Shown here: positions 42,846 through 51,580 of the stretch, one piece after another
Numbering within the stretch: the first letter of the stretch is position 1
Layout: the number at the start of each line of letters is the position of its first letter
Assembly (NCBI GenBank): GCA_963805925.1
Contig: CAWDWB010000001.1
Span: 1-64,000, forward strand
Length of the DNA: 64,000 nucleotides
Source: CAMPKL01 sp963805925
Lineage (GTDB): Bacteria > Acidobacteriota > Terriglobia > Bryobacterales > UBA6623
Reading direction: 5' to 3'
Made by a program: the position numbers and the translations under genes
Notes under the pieces: generated by a model
The model's database searches: none
Seen by the model: only the letters and a program-made list of their open reading frames with translations
Told to the model about the DNA's origin: nothing

Positions 42846-45476
42846 ATGTCGATCTTCCGCTATGTAGGCCTCATCTGTTGCCTCGCGGCCTCAGCGTCAG
42901 CTCAGGCGCTGCCCTCGCCGGAACAGTTCGCCGGGTTCCCCATCGGTTCCGACGGCAACCTGGTTCGTTGGGAACGCATCGTCGACTATTTCCGACTGCT
43001 CGATCAGTACAGTGAGCGCATCGCAGTCGAAGAACTCGGCAAGACAACCAACGGCAACCCGTTCCTCGTCGCGAAGATTTCGTCCGCGAAAAACATCGCC
43101 CGGCTTGCTGAAATCCAAGAGACGCAGAAGCGTATCGCCGACCCGCGCGGTCTGACCAACCACGAGGCCGAAGAGATTGCTTGGAACTCCCCGGCGGTGG
43201 TCATGATCTCAGGCAATGTCCACGCAACGGAGATCGCGGCTTCGCAATTCGCCTTGGAGCTGGCCTACTACCTCGCAACGGACGAATCGCCCACAACCCG
43301 GCAGATCCTCGACCACGTGGTTTTGCTGCTCGTACCCTCGCTCAATCCCGACGGCCAAATCATCGTCACCGACTGGAACAACCGCATACGCGACACCGAG
43401 AATCGCTGGGCGCCTTTGCCGTGGCTCTATCATTCCTATGCCGGGCACGACAACAACCGCGACGCGTATATCATGACGCAGGTCGAGAGCCGCTACACGA
43501 ACAAGTTGCTGCTCCAAGATTGGTTTCCGCAGGTTTACCTCGACGAGCACCAGCAGGGGAACAGCGGCATGCGCGTGTTCGTGCCGCCGTTCAGCAACCC
43601 GATCAATCCCAACGTCGATCCAGCGATATGGTCGGAGATCGGACAGATCGGCTTCGCGATGTATCAACGCTTGCACGAGGCTGGGTTCACAGGCGTCGGG
43701 TACGACCAAACGTATACGGCCTGGTGGCAAGGCGGATTCCTTCGCGGTGCTTGGTTCCACAACATGGTCGGGATGCTGACGGAAGTCGCCAGCGCCAACC
43801 TGGCTATGCCGGTGATGCAACAGCTATCGGAACTGGGCAAGCCTCCGCGGAATCCGCAAACTCGCGAAGAGTGGGAGTTAGCTCGTGAGCAGGAACCCGA
43901 CGCGCCTATGCCGCCGCCGTATGATGTCATGCCGCGATACGACTATCCCCGGCCTTGGCTCGGCGGACGTTGGACGTTGCGGAATATCATCGATGCCGAG
44001 TGGGCGCTCACCAAGGCGTTGCTGGAGACTGCCGCGAACGAACGCGTCAAGCTGATCCAGACTCAGATTCGGCTCGGCCGCGAAGCCGTGCAAGCGGGCC
44101 AAAACGGCGGCCCTTGGGCCTTCGTGTTTCCCCGTGATCAACACGACCCCGGGGCCTTGTATCGTCTGCTGGAGGCTCTGCACTTCGGCGGCATCGAGGT
44201 CGACCAAGCGAACGAACCTTTCACCGCCGATGGACGCGAGTACCCGTCGGGCAGCTACGTCATCAAGATGGCCCAGCCCTTCCGCGCCTACGCCAAGGAC
44301 CTCCTGGAGCCCCAGAATCACCCCGACCCCCTGCTCATGCCGCCGGGCAAGATGGGCGAACAGCCGTACGATCTAACTGCTTGGAGCCTGCCGCTGCAGA
44401 TGGGTGTCGAGGCCGTCCGCATTGAAGACGCCTTCAGCATTCAATCCCGCCGCCTCGCTGAGATTCGGCGTCCGGCGAGCGAACTCTCAAACACTGCCGG
44501 AGCGGATGGCTTTCTCGTTGACCCCGAGCCCAACTCGCTGTCCATCTTGACGAATCGGTTGCTCGCGGCCGGAGCGCGCGTCAACGTTGCCGCTGAAGAG
44601 TTCCTCGCTAGAGACGAATGGCGTCCGGCGGGCTCGGTTTGGGTTGAGGGGATCGCAGCAGATCGCTTCGCAAGTCTCGCAACAGGTCTTGGTCTGCGAG
44701 TGTTGGGCCTCGCGAAAAAACCGCAAGGCAAGTTCGTTGAGTTGAGCACCCCCCGTACGGCCCTCTACCGTCCCTGGACGGCTTCCATAGACGAAGGTTG
44801 GACCCGCTGGCTGCTGGAACAATACGAGTTCCCGTACTCGACGCTCGTCGATGCGGATATCCAAGCAGGCAACCTCAGCAAGGCCTGGGATGTGATTCTG
44901 CTGCCCGGCGACCGGGACTACCGTCGGCTGCTCGACGGCAACAGCCGCCCTTCAACGCCCGCGGAATACCGGGGTGGTCTGGGTAAGGGAGGAGTGCAAT
45001 CGCTACAGCAATTCGTCGCAGAGGGAGGAACGCTCGTCACCTGGGGAGACGCTGTCGACTTCGCCCGCAAGGCTTTCAAACTGCCTTTGCGCGACGTCCT
45101 AGAAGGCGTTCCTGTGGAGGACTTCTCCTCCCCCGGCAGCTTCCTGAGAATCCAGGTCGACAACACCCAGGCGTTGGGCTTTGGCATGCGGTCTGAAGCG
45201 ATCGCGGTGTTTGATGAAGATTCCGCGTTGGAGCCCCAGGCCGACTTCGACTTTGACGGCCTGACCGTGGTGGCTCGCTATCCGACAAGCAACTTACTCG
45301 CCAGCGGATGGCTTCGCGGCGAACAGCGCCTAGTCGGACGCATCGCTGCAGCCGAAGTTTCCTACAAGAAAGGCCGCATCGTCCTGATCGCCTTTCGTCC
45401 GCAGTTCCGCGCCCAGCCTGACAACACCTTTAAGCTGTTGTTCAACGCCATTCACCAGGCCGGCATGAAGCCCTAG
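42846..45476 (+). CDS. M14-family zinc carboxypeptidase, secreted
   Basis: An 876-residue protein with signal peptide (about 1-20, MSIFRYVGLICCLAASASAQ). The peptidase domain (about 40-360) shows the zinc motif GNVHATEIAAS (His126, Glu129), the substrate-binding LLLVPSLNPDGQIIVTDWNN and HSYAGHDNNRDAYIMTQVES, and the third ligand region VYLDEHQQGNSG. The C-terminal ~450 residues hold GGIEVDQANEPFTADGREYP and a glutamine-amidotransferase-like domain (VILLPGDRDYRRLL, GGTLVTWGDAVDFARKAF), a frequent architecture in acidobacterial M14 proteins. TATACT at 42818-42823 may be its -10. It probably degrades extracellular peptides. Confidence 0.88.
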   Translation: MSIFRYVGLICCLAASASAQALPSPEQFAGFPIGSDGNLVRWERIVDYFRLLDQYSERIAVEELGKTTNGNPFLVAKISSAKNIARLAEIQETQKRIADPRGLTNHEAEEIAWNSPAVVMISGNVHATEIAASQFALELAYYLATDESPTTRQILDHVVLLLVPSLNPDGQIIVTDWNNRIRDTENRWAPLPWLYHSYAGHDNNRDAYIMTQVESRYTNKLLLQDWFPQVYLDEHQQGNSGMRVFVPPFSNPINPNVDPAIWSEIGQIGFAMYQRLHEAGFTGVGYDQTYTAWWQGGFLRGAWFHNMVGMLTEVASANLAMPVMQQLSELGKPPRNPQTREEWELAREQEPDAPMPPPYDVMPRYDYPRPWLGGRWTLRNIIDAEWALTKALLETAANERVKLIQTQIRLGREAVQAGQNGGPWAFVFPRDQHDPGALYRLLEALHFGGIEVDQANEPFTADGREYPSGSYVIKMAQPFRAYAKDLLEPQNHPDPLLMPPGKMGEQPYDLTAWSLPLQMGVEAVRIEDAFSIQSRRLAEIRRPASELSNTAGADGFLVDPEPNSLSILTNRLLAAGARVNVAAEEFLARDEWRPAGSVWVEGIAADRFASLATGLGLRVLGLAKKPQGKFVELSTPRTALYRPWTASIDEGWTRWLLEQYEFPYSTLVDADIQAGNLSKAWDVILLPGDRDYRRLLDGNSRPSTPAEYRGGLGKGGVQSLQQFVAEGGTLVTWGDAVDFARKAFKLPLRDVLEGVPVEDFSSPGSFLRIQVDNTQALGFGMRSEAIAVFDEDSALEPQADFDFDGLTVVARYPTSNLLASGWLRGEQRLVGRIAAAEVSYKKGRIVLIAFRPQFRAQPDNTFKLLFNAIHQAGMKP

Positions 45477-45487
45477 TCGTCTGCGTC

Positions 45488-45517
45488 TTGCGCATCCAGA
45501 GGCTCGCGCACTATACT
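45488..45517 (+). promoter_or_regulatory. Promoter candidate of the his operon
   Basis: TTGCGC (45488-45493) and TATACT (45512-45517) are 18 bases apart. Transcription would begin about 45523-45526, at or just before the ATG of the leader peptide, so the leader could be read from a leaderless or nearly leaderless mRNA. Confidence 0.6.
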
Positions 45518-45525
45518 TCGATTTG

Positions 45526-45570
45526 ATGTTTCTGAACGCGCATCACGGCCTGCATCATACCCTCTCCTAG
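45526..45570 (+). CDS. hisL: his operon leader peptide (MFLNAHHGLHHTLS)
   Basis: A 14-residue open frame with four His codons in two pairs (CAT CAC ... CAT CAT), ending TAG, 114 bases before hisI. The downstream sequence forms a terminator (45629-45663) and an alternative pairing. His-rich leader peptides of this type make the ribosome stall when charged tRNA-His is scarce, so that the terminator does not form. The location immediately in front of the histidine operon makes chance unlikely. Confidence 0.85.
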   Translation: MFLNAHHGLHHTLS

Positions 45571-45628
45571 AGGGCTGGACGGGCTGTGCGCGAAAGCAAC
45601 TAGAGCAATCGAATCTTTCGAAGAATCA

Positions 45629-45663
45629 CCCGCCGGCCTCAGCCGAGCGGGTTTTTTGTTTTT
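45629..45663 (+). terminator. Attenuator terminator in the his leader
   Basis: Stem CCCGC-CGGC, loop CTCA, then GCCG-A-GCGGG (one bulged A), followed by TTTTTTGTTTTT. It lies between the leader peptide and hisI. GGACGGG at 45577-45583 can pair with CCCGCC (45629-45634) with one bulge, offering an antiterminator that would form when the ribosome stalls on the His codons. Confidence 0.85.
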
Positions 45664-45684
45664 AGATGAGAAAGGCGACACAAG

Positions 45685-46059
45685 ATGGAACTCGATTTTG
45701 AAAAGACAGGCGGCCTGATTCCGGTCGTCGTGCAAGACGCCGGCGATCAGCGCGTGCTGATGGTCGGCTTTATGAACGAAGAGGCCTGGAAGAGGACCGT
45801 CGAAACCGGCAAGGTCACCTTCTGGAGCCGTTCACGCAATGAGCTATGGACCAAGGGCGGCAGCTCGGGCCACTACCTCGCGGTAAAAGAAATTCAAACC
45901 GACTGCGACAACGATACGCTTCTGATCCAGGCTGAATCCCTGGGACCAGGGGTCTGCCATAATGGCTACCGGAGCTGCTTTTACCGCCGTCTGACGGATG
46001 GCGTGTGGCAGGAATCCGAAAAACCCACCTACGATCCCAAGGCGGTCTATCAGAAGTAG
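45685..46059 (+). CDS. hisI: Phosphoribosyl-AMP cyclohydrolase
   Basis: A 124-residue enzyme that opens the purine ring of PR-AMP, the third step of histidine synthesis. Visible motifs: VLMVGFMNEEAWKRTVETGK, the signature TFWSRSRNELWTKGGSSGH, and zinc/magnesium ligands in IQTDCDNDTLLIQAE and GPGVCHNGYRSCFYRRL. It is the stand-alone cyclohydrolase; the HisE pyrophosphohydrolase domain that is often fused is absent, so HisE must come from elsewhere or be replaced. It is the first structural gene after the attenuator. AGAAAGG about 10 bases upstream serves as ribosome site. Confidence 0.95.
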   Translation: MELDFEKTGGLIPVVVQDAGDQRVLMVGFMNEEAWKRTVETGKVTFWSRSRNELWTKGGSSGHYLAVKEIQTDCDNDTLLIQAESLGPGVCHNGYRSCFYRRLTDGVWQESEKPTYDPKAVYQK

Positions 46060-46095
46060 AGTGACTCGGGCAGGGGCTTCCCCTCCAGTACCGCC

Positions 46096-47349
46096 ATGCT
46101 GAAGATTCTCCGCAGTAATGACCAGGCTGACATCGAGGCGCTCTTCTCGCGGCGTTCGGTGCGCATGAGCGAAGCCGAGGCTGTCGTCGCTCCCATCCTA
46201 GCGGCCGTTCGAGAACGCGGCGATGCCGCGCTCGTCGAGTACGCCCGCAAGTTCGATGGCCTCGAAGGCGACACCGTCCGGGTTGCACACGAGCGCCTGC
46301 GCACGGCCGCCGCATCCGTTGACGACTCCCTACGCGAGGCTGTGGCCATCGCCAGCGAGCAGATTCGGGCCTACGCGAAACAGCAGCTGCCCAAAGAGTG
46401 GACCCAAGAGATCGGCGACGGCGTATGGCTGGGGCAAATCGTCCGGCCGCTTGAGTCCATCGGCGCCTACATTCCCGGAGGGCGCTATCCTCTCCCGTCA
46501 ACGCTGATGATGACCGTAATTCCCGCACAAGAGGCGGGAGTGAAGACCATCTCCGCGGCCTCGCCCGCCATGAGCCCGGCGACGCTGGGCGTGGCCGGCA
46601 TCTTGAACGTCGACCACTTCTTCCACATGGGCGGCGCCCAGGCTATTGCCGCCTTTGCCTTCGGCACTGAAACCGTCCCCAAAGCCCAGCGCATCGTCGG
46701 CCCGGGCAACATCTACGTCGCGGCGGCCAAGAAGATCCTGGCCGGCGAGACCGGCATCGATTTCGTCGCCGGACCGACAGAAATCCTGCTGATCTCGACC
46801 GACGGCGACCCGCGCCACCTTGCCGCCGATATCTTGGCCCAAGCCGAGCACGATGTCGATGCCGCGTCAATCTTGCTGACCACGTCCCGCGAACACGCCG
46901 AACGCGTCGTCGAAGAGGTCGAGACGCAGCTCGCCAGCCTGTCGACGGCCGAAGTCGCCCGGCAGGCGGTCGACCGCAACAGCGCGGTCGTCGTGTGCAA
47001 CTCGCTGGCAGAGGCCTGCGAAATCTCGAATCGTTTCGCGCCCGAGCACCTCTCGATCCCCAACGCCGAACTGCTTTCCGAGATTGAGAACGCGGGCAGC
47101 GTCTTCGTCGGCGCCTGGAGCCCGGAGGCCGCCGGAGACTATGCCTCGGGTCCCAACCACGTGTTGCCGACCGGAGGAACAGCCGCCCTGCGCGGAGGCC
47201 TCTCGATCCTCGACTACGTCAAGATCATCTCCGTCCAGGAATTGACTCCCGCCGGACTACGCCGCCTAGCGCCCTCGATTACCCGGCTTGCCCGCGCCGA
47301 AGGCCTCGAAGCCCACGCGCGCTCGGTGGAGGTGCGTCTCGATGACTAA
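46096..47349 (+). CDS. hisD: Histidinol dehydrogenase
   Basis: A 417-residue zinc enzyme performing the last two oxidations, histidinol to histidine. Motifs: IGAYIPGGRYPLPSTLMMTV, the nucleotide-binding RIVGPGNIYVAAAKKILAGE, GIDFVAGPTEILLISTDGD, LAQAEHDVDAASILLT (His and Glu of the active site), FAPEHLSIPNAE and the C-terminal GPNHVLPTGGTA (zinc-binding His). Length is typical. Thirty-six bases separate it from hisI; its stop overlaps the hisC start. Confidence 0.97.
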   Translation: MLKILRSNDQADIEALFSRRSVRMSEAEAVVAPILAAVRERGDAALVEYARKFDGLEGDTVRVAHERLRTAAASVDDSLREAVAIASEQIRAYAKQQLPKEWTQEIGDGVWLGQIVRPLESIGAYIPGGRYPLPSTLMMTVIPAQEAGVKTISAASPAMSPATLGVAGILNVDHFFHMGGAQAIAAFAFGTETVPKAQRIVGPGNIYVAAAKKILAGETGIDFVAGPTEILLISTDGDPRHLAADILAQAEHDVDAASILLTTSREHAERVVEEVETQLASLSTAEVARQAVDRNSAVVVCNSLAEACEISNRFAPEHLSIPNAELLSEIENAGSVFVGAWSPEAAGDYASGPNHVLPTGGTAALRGGLSILDYVKIISVQELTPAGLRRLAPSITRLARAEGLEAHARSVEVRLDD

Positions 47350-48409
47350 GCCCGCAGCGCCGAAAGTACGCCAAGCCATCGATTCGATGCAGCCCTACGC
47401 GCCGCCCACGTCCGGGCGCGGGGGAATGTTGCGCCTCGACTTCAACGAAAACACCGTCGGCTGCTCGCCGCGCGTAGTCGAGAAACTGCGCCAAGCGGCG
47501 ACGGCAGACTTCCTCACCGTCTATCCCGAGTACGAGAGCGCCCGCAGCGAGATGGCTGCATTCTTCGGCGTCGCGGCCGACGAATTGACCTTCTCTGACG
47601 GCACCGACGAAGGCATCCACGTCGTGCTGCAAACTTTTGTGAACCCTGGGGATGAGGTGCTCATTCCGGCGCCCGCGTTCCCAATGTTCAAGTTCTACGC
47701 CCAGGTGGCCGCAGCAACGCCTGTCCTCGTAACGTATCCCGAGGCCGACCTGACGTTTCCGCTCGAAGCGTTGCTGGCGGCGATCTCCCCGCGCACCGGC
47801 GCCATCATCATCGCCAACCCCAACAACCCCACTGGGACGGCCATCGACCTCGCCACGATCGAGCGAATCCTGCAGAAGGCCTCGGGGACCGCCGTCCTCA
47901 TCGACGAGGCTTACTTCGAGTTCTACGGAGTAACCGCTCTCAGACTCCTGGCAAACTACCCCAATCTCTTCGTCAGCCGCACCTTCTCGAAGACCTACGG
48001 TCTGGCGGGTCTACGCGTCGGCTGCGTTTTCTCGCAGGCGCGAAACATGGCAGCGATGCGCAAAGGCCAGTCGCCCTACAGCGTCACCTCGCTAGGCATC
48101 GCCTGTGCGCTAGAGGCGGTGAAAGACCAAAACTACCTCAACGTCTACGTCCGCGAAGTACTGGAGGCACGCGCCGACCTCTACGCCGCTCTGGACCGTC
48201 TGGGCATCGAATCCTTCGCCTCGGAAGCGAATTTCATCTTGACGCGATACCCAGACGACGAGACCGCCCTACGCATCTACAGCGAACTGAAAGCCCGCGG
48301 CATCCTCGTTCGTCCGCGCGGCAAAGAAGTCGCCCGTACGGTCCGCTTCACCGTAGGCAACCGAGAGCAGACCGGCCGACTCATCGCCGGCCTGGAGGAG
48401 ATCCTCTAA
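47342..48409 (+). CDS. hisC: Histidinol-phosphate aminotransferase
   Basis: A 355-residue PLP enzyme of fold type I converting imidazole-acetol phosphate to histidinol phosphate. I chose ATG 47342 (MTKPAAPKVRQAI), which overlaps the hisD stop by eight bases; an earlier in-frame start lies inside hisD. Motifs: LRLDFNENTVGCSP, TFSDGTDEGIHVVLQTF, IIIANPNNPTGTAID, VLIDEAYFEFYG and SRTFSKTYGLAGLRVG with Lys217 as the PLP lysine; the C-terminal Arg is in ARTVRFTVG. Transcribed in line with hisB two bases downstream. Confidence 0.95.
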   Translation: MTKPAAPKVRQAIDSMQPYAPPTSGRGGMLRLDFNENTVGCSPRVVEKLRQAATADFLTVYPEYESARSEMAAFFGVAADELTFSDGTDEGIHVVLQTFVNPGDEVLIPAPAFPMFKFYAQVAAATPVLVTYPEADLTFPLEALLAAISPRTGAIIIANPNNPTGTAIDLATIERILQKASGTAVLIDEAYFEFYGVTALRLLANYPNLFVSRTFSKTYGLAGLRVGCVFSQARNMAAMRKGQSPYSVTSLGIACALEAVKDQNYLNVYVREVLEARADLYAALDRLGIESFASEANFILTRYPDDETALRIYSELKARGILVRPRGKEVARTVRFTVGNREQTGRLIAGLEEIL

Positions 48410-48411
48410 CC

Positions 48412-49020
48412 ATGGCGCGCAAATCCACCGTCGAGCGAATCACCAAAGAGACTCAGATTCGCGGCTCGCTCACTATTGAGGGCAAGGGCCTCTACGAAAT
48501 CTCGACCGGCATCCGCTTCTTAGACCACATGCTGGAACTGTTTGCCAAGCACGGCGGCTTTGATCTCAAGATCGAGGCCACCGGCGACCTCGACGTCGAC
48601 CAACACCACACGGTCGAAGACGTCGGCATTGCACTGGGGCAACTTTTCGCCCAGGCGCTCGGCGACCGTAAAGGCATCAACCGCGCCGGTTACTTCGTCA
48701 TGCCAATGGACGAGACTCTAGCCGTCGTCGCCATCGACCTCAGTGGTCGCCCTGCGCTCGTCTACGAGGCGCCGACACGCTTCCGCCTCGTCGGCGATCT
48801 GCAAACCGAACTGCTGCACGACTTCTTCGACGGTTTCGTCGTTCACTGCGGCGCCAACCTGCACGCCAAGGTCCTCTACGGCCGCTCGAACCACCACAAG
48901 ATCGAAGGCATTTTTAAGTGCTTTGGTCGAGCCCTACGCTACGCCTGTTCGACGGACACTCGGATGAAAGATCAGCTGCCCAGCACGAAAGGGCTGCTTG
49001 AGGGAGCGGCGAAGCGATGA
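48412..49020 (+). CDS. hisB: Imidazoleglycerol-phosphate dehydratase
   Basis: A 202-residue single-function HisB (no histidinol-phosphatase domain). Metal-binding motifs are duplicated as usual: FLDHMLELFAKHGGFDL with DLDVDQHHTVEDVGIALGQ, and LLHDFFDGFVVHCGANLHAK with SNHHKIEGIFKCFGRAL. The histidinol phosphatase (hisN or a PHP enzyme) is not in this window. Its stop overlaps the hisH start by four bases (ATGA). Confidence 0.97.
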   Translation: MARKSTVERITKETQIRGSLTIEGKGLYEISTGIRFLDHMLELFAKHGGFDLKIEATGDLDVDQHHTVEDVGIALGQLFAQALGDRKGINRAGYFVMPMDETLAVVAIDLSGRPALVYEAPTRFRLVGDLQTELLHDFFDGFVVHCGANLHAKVLYGRSNHHKIEGIFKCFGRALRYACSTDTRMKDQLPSTKGLLEGAAKR

Positions 49021-49628
49021 TCGCCATCTTCGACTACGGCGCTGGCAATCTGCGCTCGGTCGAAAACACGCTCGACGCCATCGGCGTAGAGTACGAGATC
49101 GTCAACGACTCCGCTGGACTCGCGACCGCCGACAAGATTATCCTGCCCGGCGTCGGTCACTTCGGCCAGATGTTGCGCTCGCTCGACGCGCTCGGCGTGA
49201 GGGGCGCCCTCAAGGAGAGACTCGCCGCCGGCGTTCCCTTCCTGGGAATCTGTCTCGGCCTCCAAGGTCTCTTCGAGTCCAGCGATGAAGCCCCCGAGTT
49301 AGAGGGCCTGGGCGTCTTCCCCGGGCGCGTGGTGCGCTTTCCCCAAACCATGACCGTCCCGCAGATGGGCTGGAACAAGCTCCAACCGCAGGGAGCGCCC
49401 TCGCTGCTCGAAGGCGTCGGGGACCAGGCCTACGTCTACTTCGCCAACAGTTACTACGTCCCGGCCGAGACAGCCGGAGATCGCGCCGCCGCCGTCTGCG
49501 ACTACAACGGCATCTCGCTCACCGCAGCCATCGAAGTCGGCAACGTTCACGCCGTGCAATTTCATCCGGAGAAATCCGGCGTGGTCGGCCAACGCGTAGT
49601 CCGCAACTTTTTGGGGAAAACATGCTGA
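49017..49628 (+). CDS. hisH: Imidazole glycerol phosphate synthase, glutamine amidotransferase subunit
   Basis: A 203-residue class I glutamine amidotransferase that supplies ammonia to HisF. Start MIAIFDYGAGNLRSVENTLD; the nucleophile lies in FLGICLGLQGLF (Cys79); the His-Glu pair is in AVQFHPEKSGVVGQR near the C-terminus. PQMGWNKL is the HisH signature. It overlaps hisB upstream and hisF downstream (seven bases), as expected for subunits needed in equal amounts. Confidence 0.97.
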   Translation: MIAIFDYGAGNLRSVENTLDAIGVEYEIVNDSAGLATADKIILPGVGHFGQMLRSLDALGVRGALKERLAAGVPFLGICLGLQGLFESSDEAPELEGLGVFPGRVVRFPQTMTVPQMGWNKLQPQGAPSLLEGVGDQAYVYFANSYYVPAETAGDRAAAVCDYNGISLTAAIEVGNVHAVQFHPEKSGVVGQRVVRNFLGKTC

Positions 49629-50399
49629 CCAAACGGATAATCCCCTGCCTCGATGTGAAGGAGGGCCGCGTCGTCAAAGGCGTCAACTTCGTCGGCCTGC
49701 GCGACGCCGGCGACCCAGTTGAACTCAGCGACCGCTATAACCTCGACGGCGCCGATGAACTCGTTTTCCTCGACATCACCGCCTCCAGCGATCGCCGCGA
49801 CATCATGAAAGACGTCGTCGAGCGTACCGCCCGCAAAGTCTTCATTCCGCTAACCGTCGGCGGCGGCATCCGCTCGATCGAAGACGCCCGCAAGATCCTC
49901 GTCGTCGGCGCCGACAAAGTCTCCGTCAATACAGCAGCAGTCCATCGTCCTGACGTCATCACCGAGTTGTCGAAAGAGTTCGGCGCTCAGGCCACCGTTC
50001 TGGCCATCGACGCGCGCTCAGCTGGGCCCGGCAAGTGGAACGTGTTCATCTACGGCGGCCGCGAAGATACCTCCATGGACGCCGTCGAATGGGCGCGGAA
50101 GGGCGAAGCAAATGGGCGCAGGCGAGATCCTACTCACCTCAATGGATGCCGACGGCACTCAAGCCGGCTTCAACTGCGAACTCACTCGCACAATCGCCCG
50201 CGCCGTGACGATCCCAGTCATCGCCAGCGGCGGTGGCGGCAAGCCCGAAGACTTCGTGCGCGTGCTCACCGATGGCGAGGCCGACGCAGCGCTCGCGGCA
50301 TCCGTGTTCCACTATGGAACCTACACGGTGGACGACCTCAAGGAACTACTGGACAAGGAAGGCATTCCGGTCCGGCCCCCAGCGCGCCTAGCGAGCTAA
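49622..50399 (+). CDS. hisF: Imidazole glycerol phosphate synthase, cyclase subunit (one frameshift)
   Basis: A TIM-barrel cyclase of about 258 residues. The first part reads MLTKRIIPCLDVKEGRVVKG, ADELVFLDITASSDRR, FIPLTVGGGIRSIEDARKIL and ADKVSVNTAAV. The second part, in another frame, reads MGAGEILLTSMDADGTQAGF, ARAVTIPVIASGGGGKPEDF and ADAALAASVFHYG. Between them, near 50107-50112, GAAGCAAATGGGC has one A too many: removing it gives GEAMGAG, matching the family GEALGAGEILLT. The frameshift lies in an AAA run. It is either a sequencing error or a real mutation; with HisF needed for the pathway I favour an error. Uncorrected, the frame runs on into the next gene. Confidence 0.93.
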
Positions 50400-50401
50400 G
50401 C

Positions 50402-50866
50402 ATGGCCCACATTTTCTACGATCTCGACTTCACTGTCGCAGTCTTCGTCATCCGAGACGGCCGAGTGCTGCTCGTTCGCCATCGCAAGCTAGAGAAATGG
50501 CTACCCATCGGCGGCCACATCGAGATCGGCGAGAACCCGGAGCAAGCTGCCCTTCGCGAAACGCTTGAGGAGAGCGGCCTGGAGGTCGAACTCGTCGGCG
50601 CCAAGCCGCCCCGCGAATTTCCTGGCACGCAGACTCTGACGGCACCGAGCTATCTCGACGTTCACGAGATCTCCGGCGACCATCGTCACATCGGGCTGAT
50701 CTACTTCGCCAAGTCCGTCGCCGGCGAACCGCAGCTGGCCGAAGCCGAGCACCACGACATCCGTTGGTTCACGCCAGCCGAACTCGCCGCGACCGAATGG
50801 GCCGTGCCCGAAGCCATCCAGTTCTACGCCAACGAAGCGCTAGCAACGCTGACGACATCCAAATGA
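50402..50866 (+). CDS. NUDIX hydrolase inside the his operon
   Basis: A 154-residue protein. The NUDIX box is GGHIEIGENPEQAALRETLE followed by ESGLEVELVG (consensus GxxxxxExxxxxAxxRExxEExGxx). Flanking parts are VAVFVIRDGRVLLVRHRKLE and HIGLIYFAKSVAGEPQLAEA. The ATG at 50402 is two bases after the hisF stop, and its own stop overlaps hisA as ATGA, so it is part of the his transcript and is translationally coupled to hisA. NUDIX enzymes cleave nucleoside diphosphates linked to another group. Because no hisE is seen, a role in removing pyrophosphate from PR-ATP is conceivable; housecleaning is the alternative. Confidence 0.9.
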   Translation: MAHIFYDLDFTVAVFVIRDGRVLLVRHRKLEKWLPIGGHIEIGENPEQAALRETLEESGLEVELVGAKPPREFPGTQTLTAPSYLDVHEISGDHRHIGLIYFAKSVAGEPQLAEAEHHDIRWFTPAELAATEWAVPEAIQFYANEALATLTTSK

Positions 50867-51561
50867 TCATTCCCTGCATCGATCTGCAAGACGGCAAGGT
50901 CGTCCAACTCATCCAAGGCCAAAAGAAGGCGCTCGAAGGCGCCCCGCCGCTCGAAATGCTGGAGCGCTTCAAAGGCTTCCCGGTGATCCAAGTCATCGAT
51001 CTCGATGCTGCGATGGGCAAGGGCTTGAACCTCCGGATTGTCCGCGACCTGGCCTCGCGCGCCCGCACCCGCGTCGGTGGCGGCGTCCGCACTGCCGCCC
51101 GCGCCCGCGAACTCGTCGACGCCGGCGCCGAGCGCGTCATCGTCGGCACGGCCGCCTTCTCAGGCAACGCCGTCAACGAGACTCTGCTCAATGAAATCGA
51201 CCAGGCCGTCGGCCGTGACAAGGTGTTACTGGCGCTGGACTCCAAGCACGGCAAGATCGTCGTCAAGGGCTGGAGCGAAGCCGTCGACCTCACCGCCGAG
51301 GAAGTCATCCGCCGCCTAGAACCCTTCTGCGGCGGGTTCCTCTGCACCTATGTCGACAAGGAAGGGATGCTCGAAGGCACAGATCTAGCCTGGTATCGCC
51401 GGTTGCGTCAGGCGACGAACCACGAGATCACCGCTGCGGGCGGCATTACAACGATCGAGGAAATCCAGGAACTGACCGCGATGAACATCCACGCGGCTCT
51501 GGGAATGGCGATCTACACGGGGAGATTGGATCTGGAGAAGCTGGCGAAGCTGAACGCTTAA
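50863..51561 (+). CDS. hisA: Phosphoribosylformimino-5-aminoimidazole carboxamide ribotide isomerase
   Basis: A 232-residue TIM-barrel isomerase converting ProFAR to PRFAR. I chose the ATG at 50863 (MIIPCIDLQDGKVVQLIQGQ), which matches the family N-terminus, with Asp in PCIDLQDG as catalytic base. Further motifs: VIQVIDLDAAMGKGLN, RVGGGVRTAARARELVDAGA, VIVGTAAF, LLALDSKHGKIVVKGW, and CTYVDKEGMLEGTDLAWYRR, with the second Asp-region, then ITAAGGITTIEEI. It is last in the operon. The ending IYTGRLDLEKL is usual. hisG and hisE are absent from the window. Confidence 0.95.
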   Translation: MIIPCIDLQDGKVVQLIQGQKKALEGAPPLEMLERFKGFPVIQVIDLDAAMGKGLNLRIVRDLASRARTRVGGGVRTAARARELVDAGAERVIVGTAAFSGNAVNETLLNEIDQAVGRDKVLLALDSKHGKIVVKGWSEAVDLTAEEVIRRLEPFCGGFLCTYVDKEGMLEGTDLAWYRRLRQATNHEITAAGGITTIEEIQELTAMNIHAALGMAIYTGRLDLEKLAKLNA

Positions 51562-51580
51562 GGTTTCGTGGCGAGAACAC

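Noticed and set aside
49622..50866. A 414-residue HisF-NUDIX fusion protein
   Set aside because: The fusion exists only because of one extra A; removing it restores complete hisF with its own stop, and the NUDIX gene has its own start two bases later.
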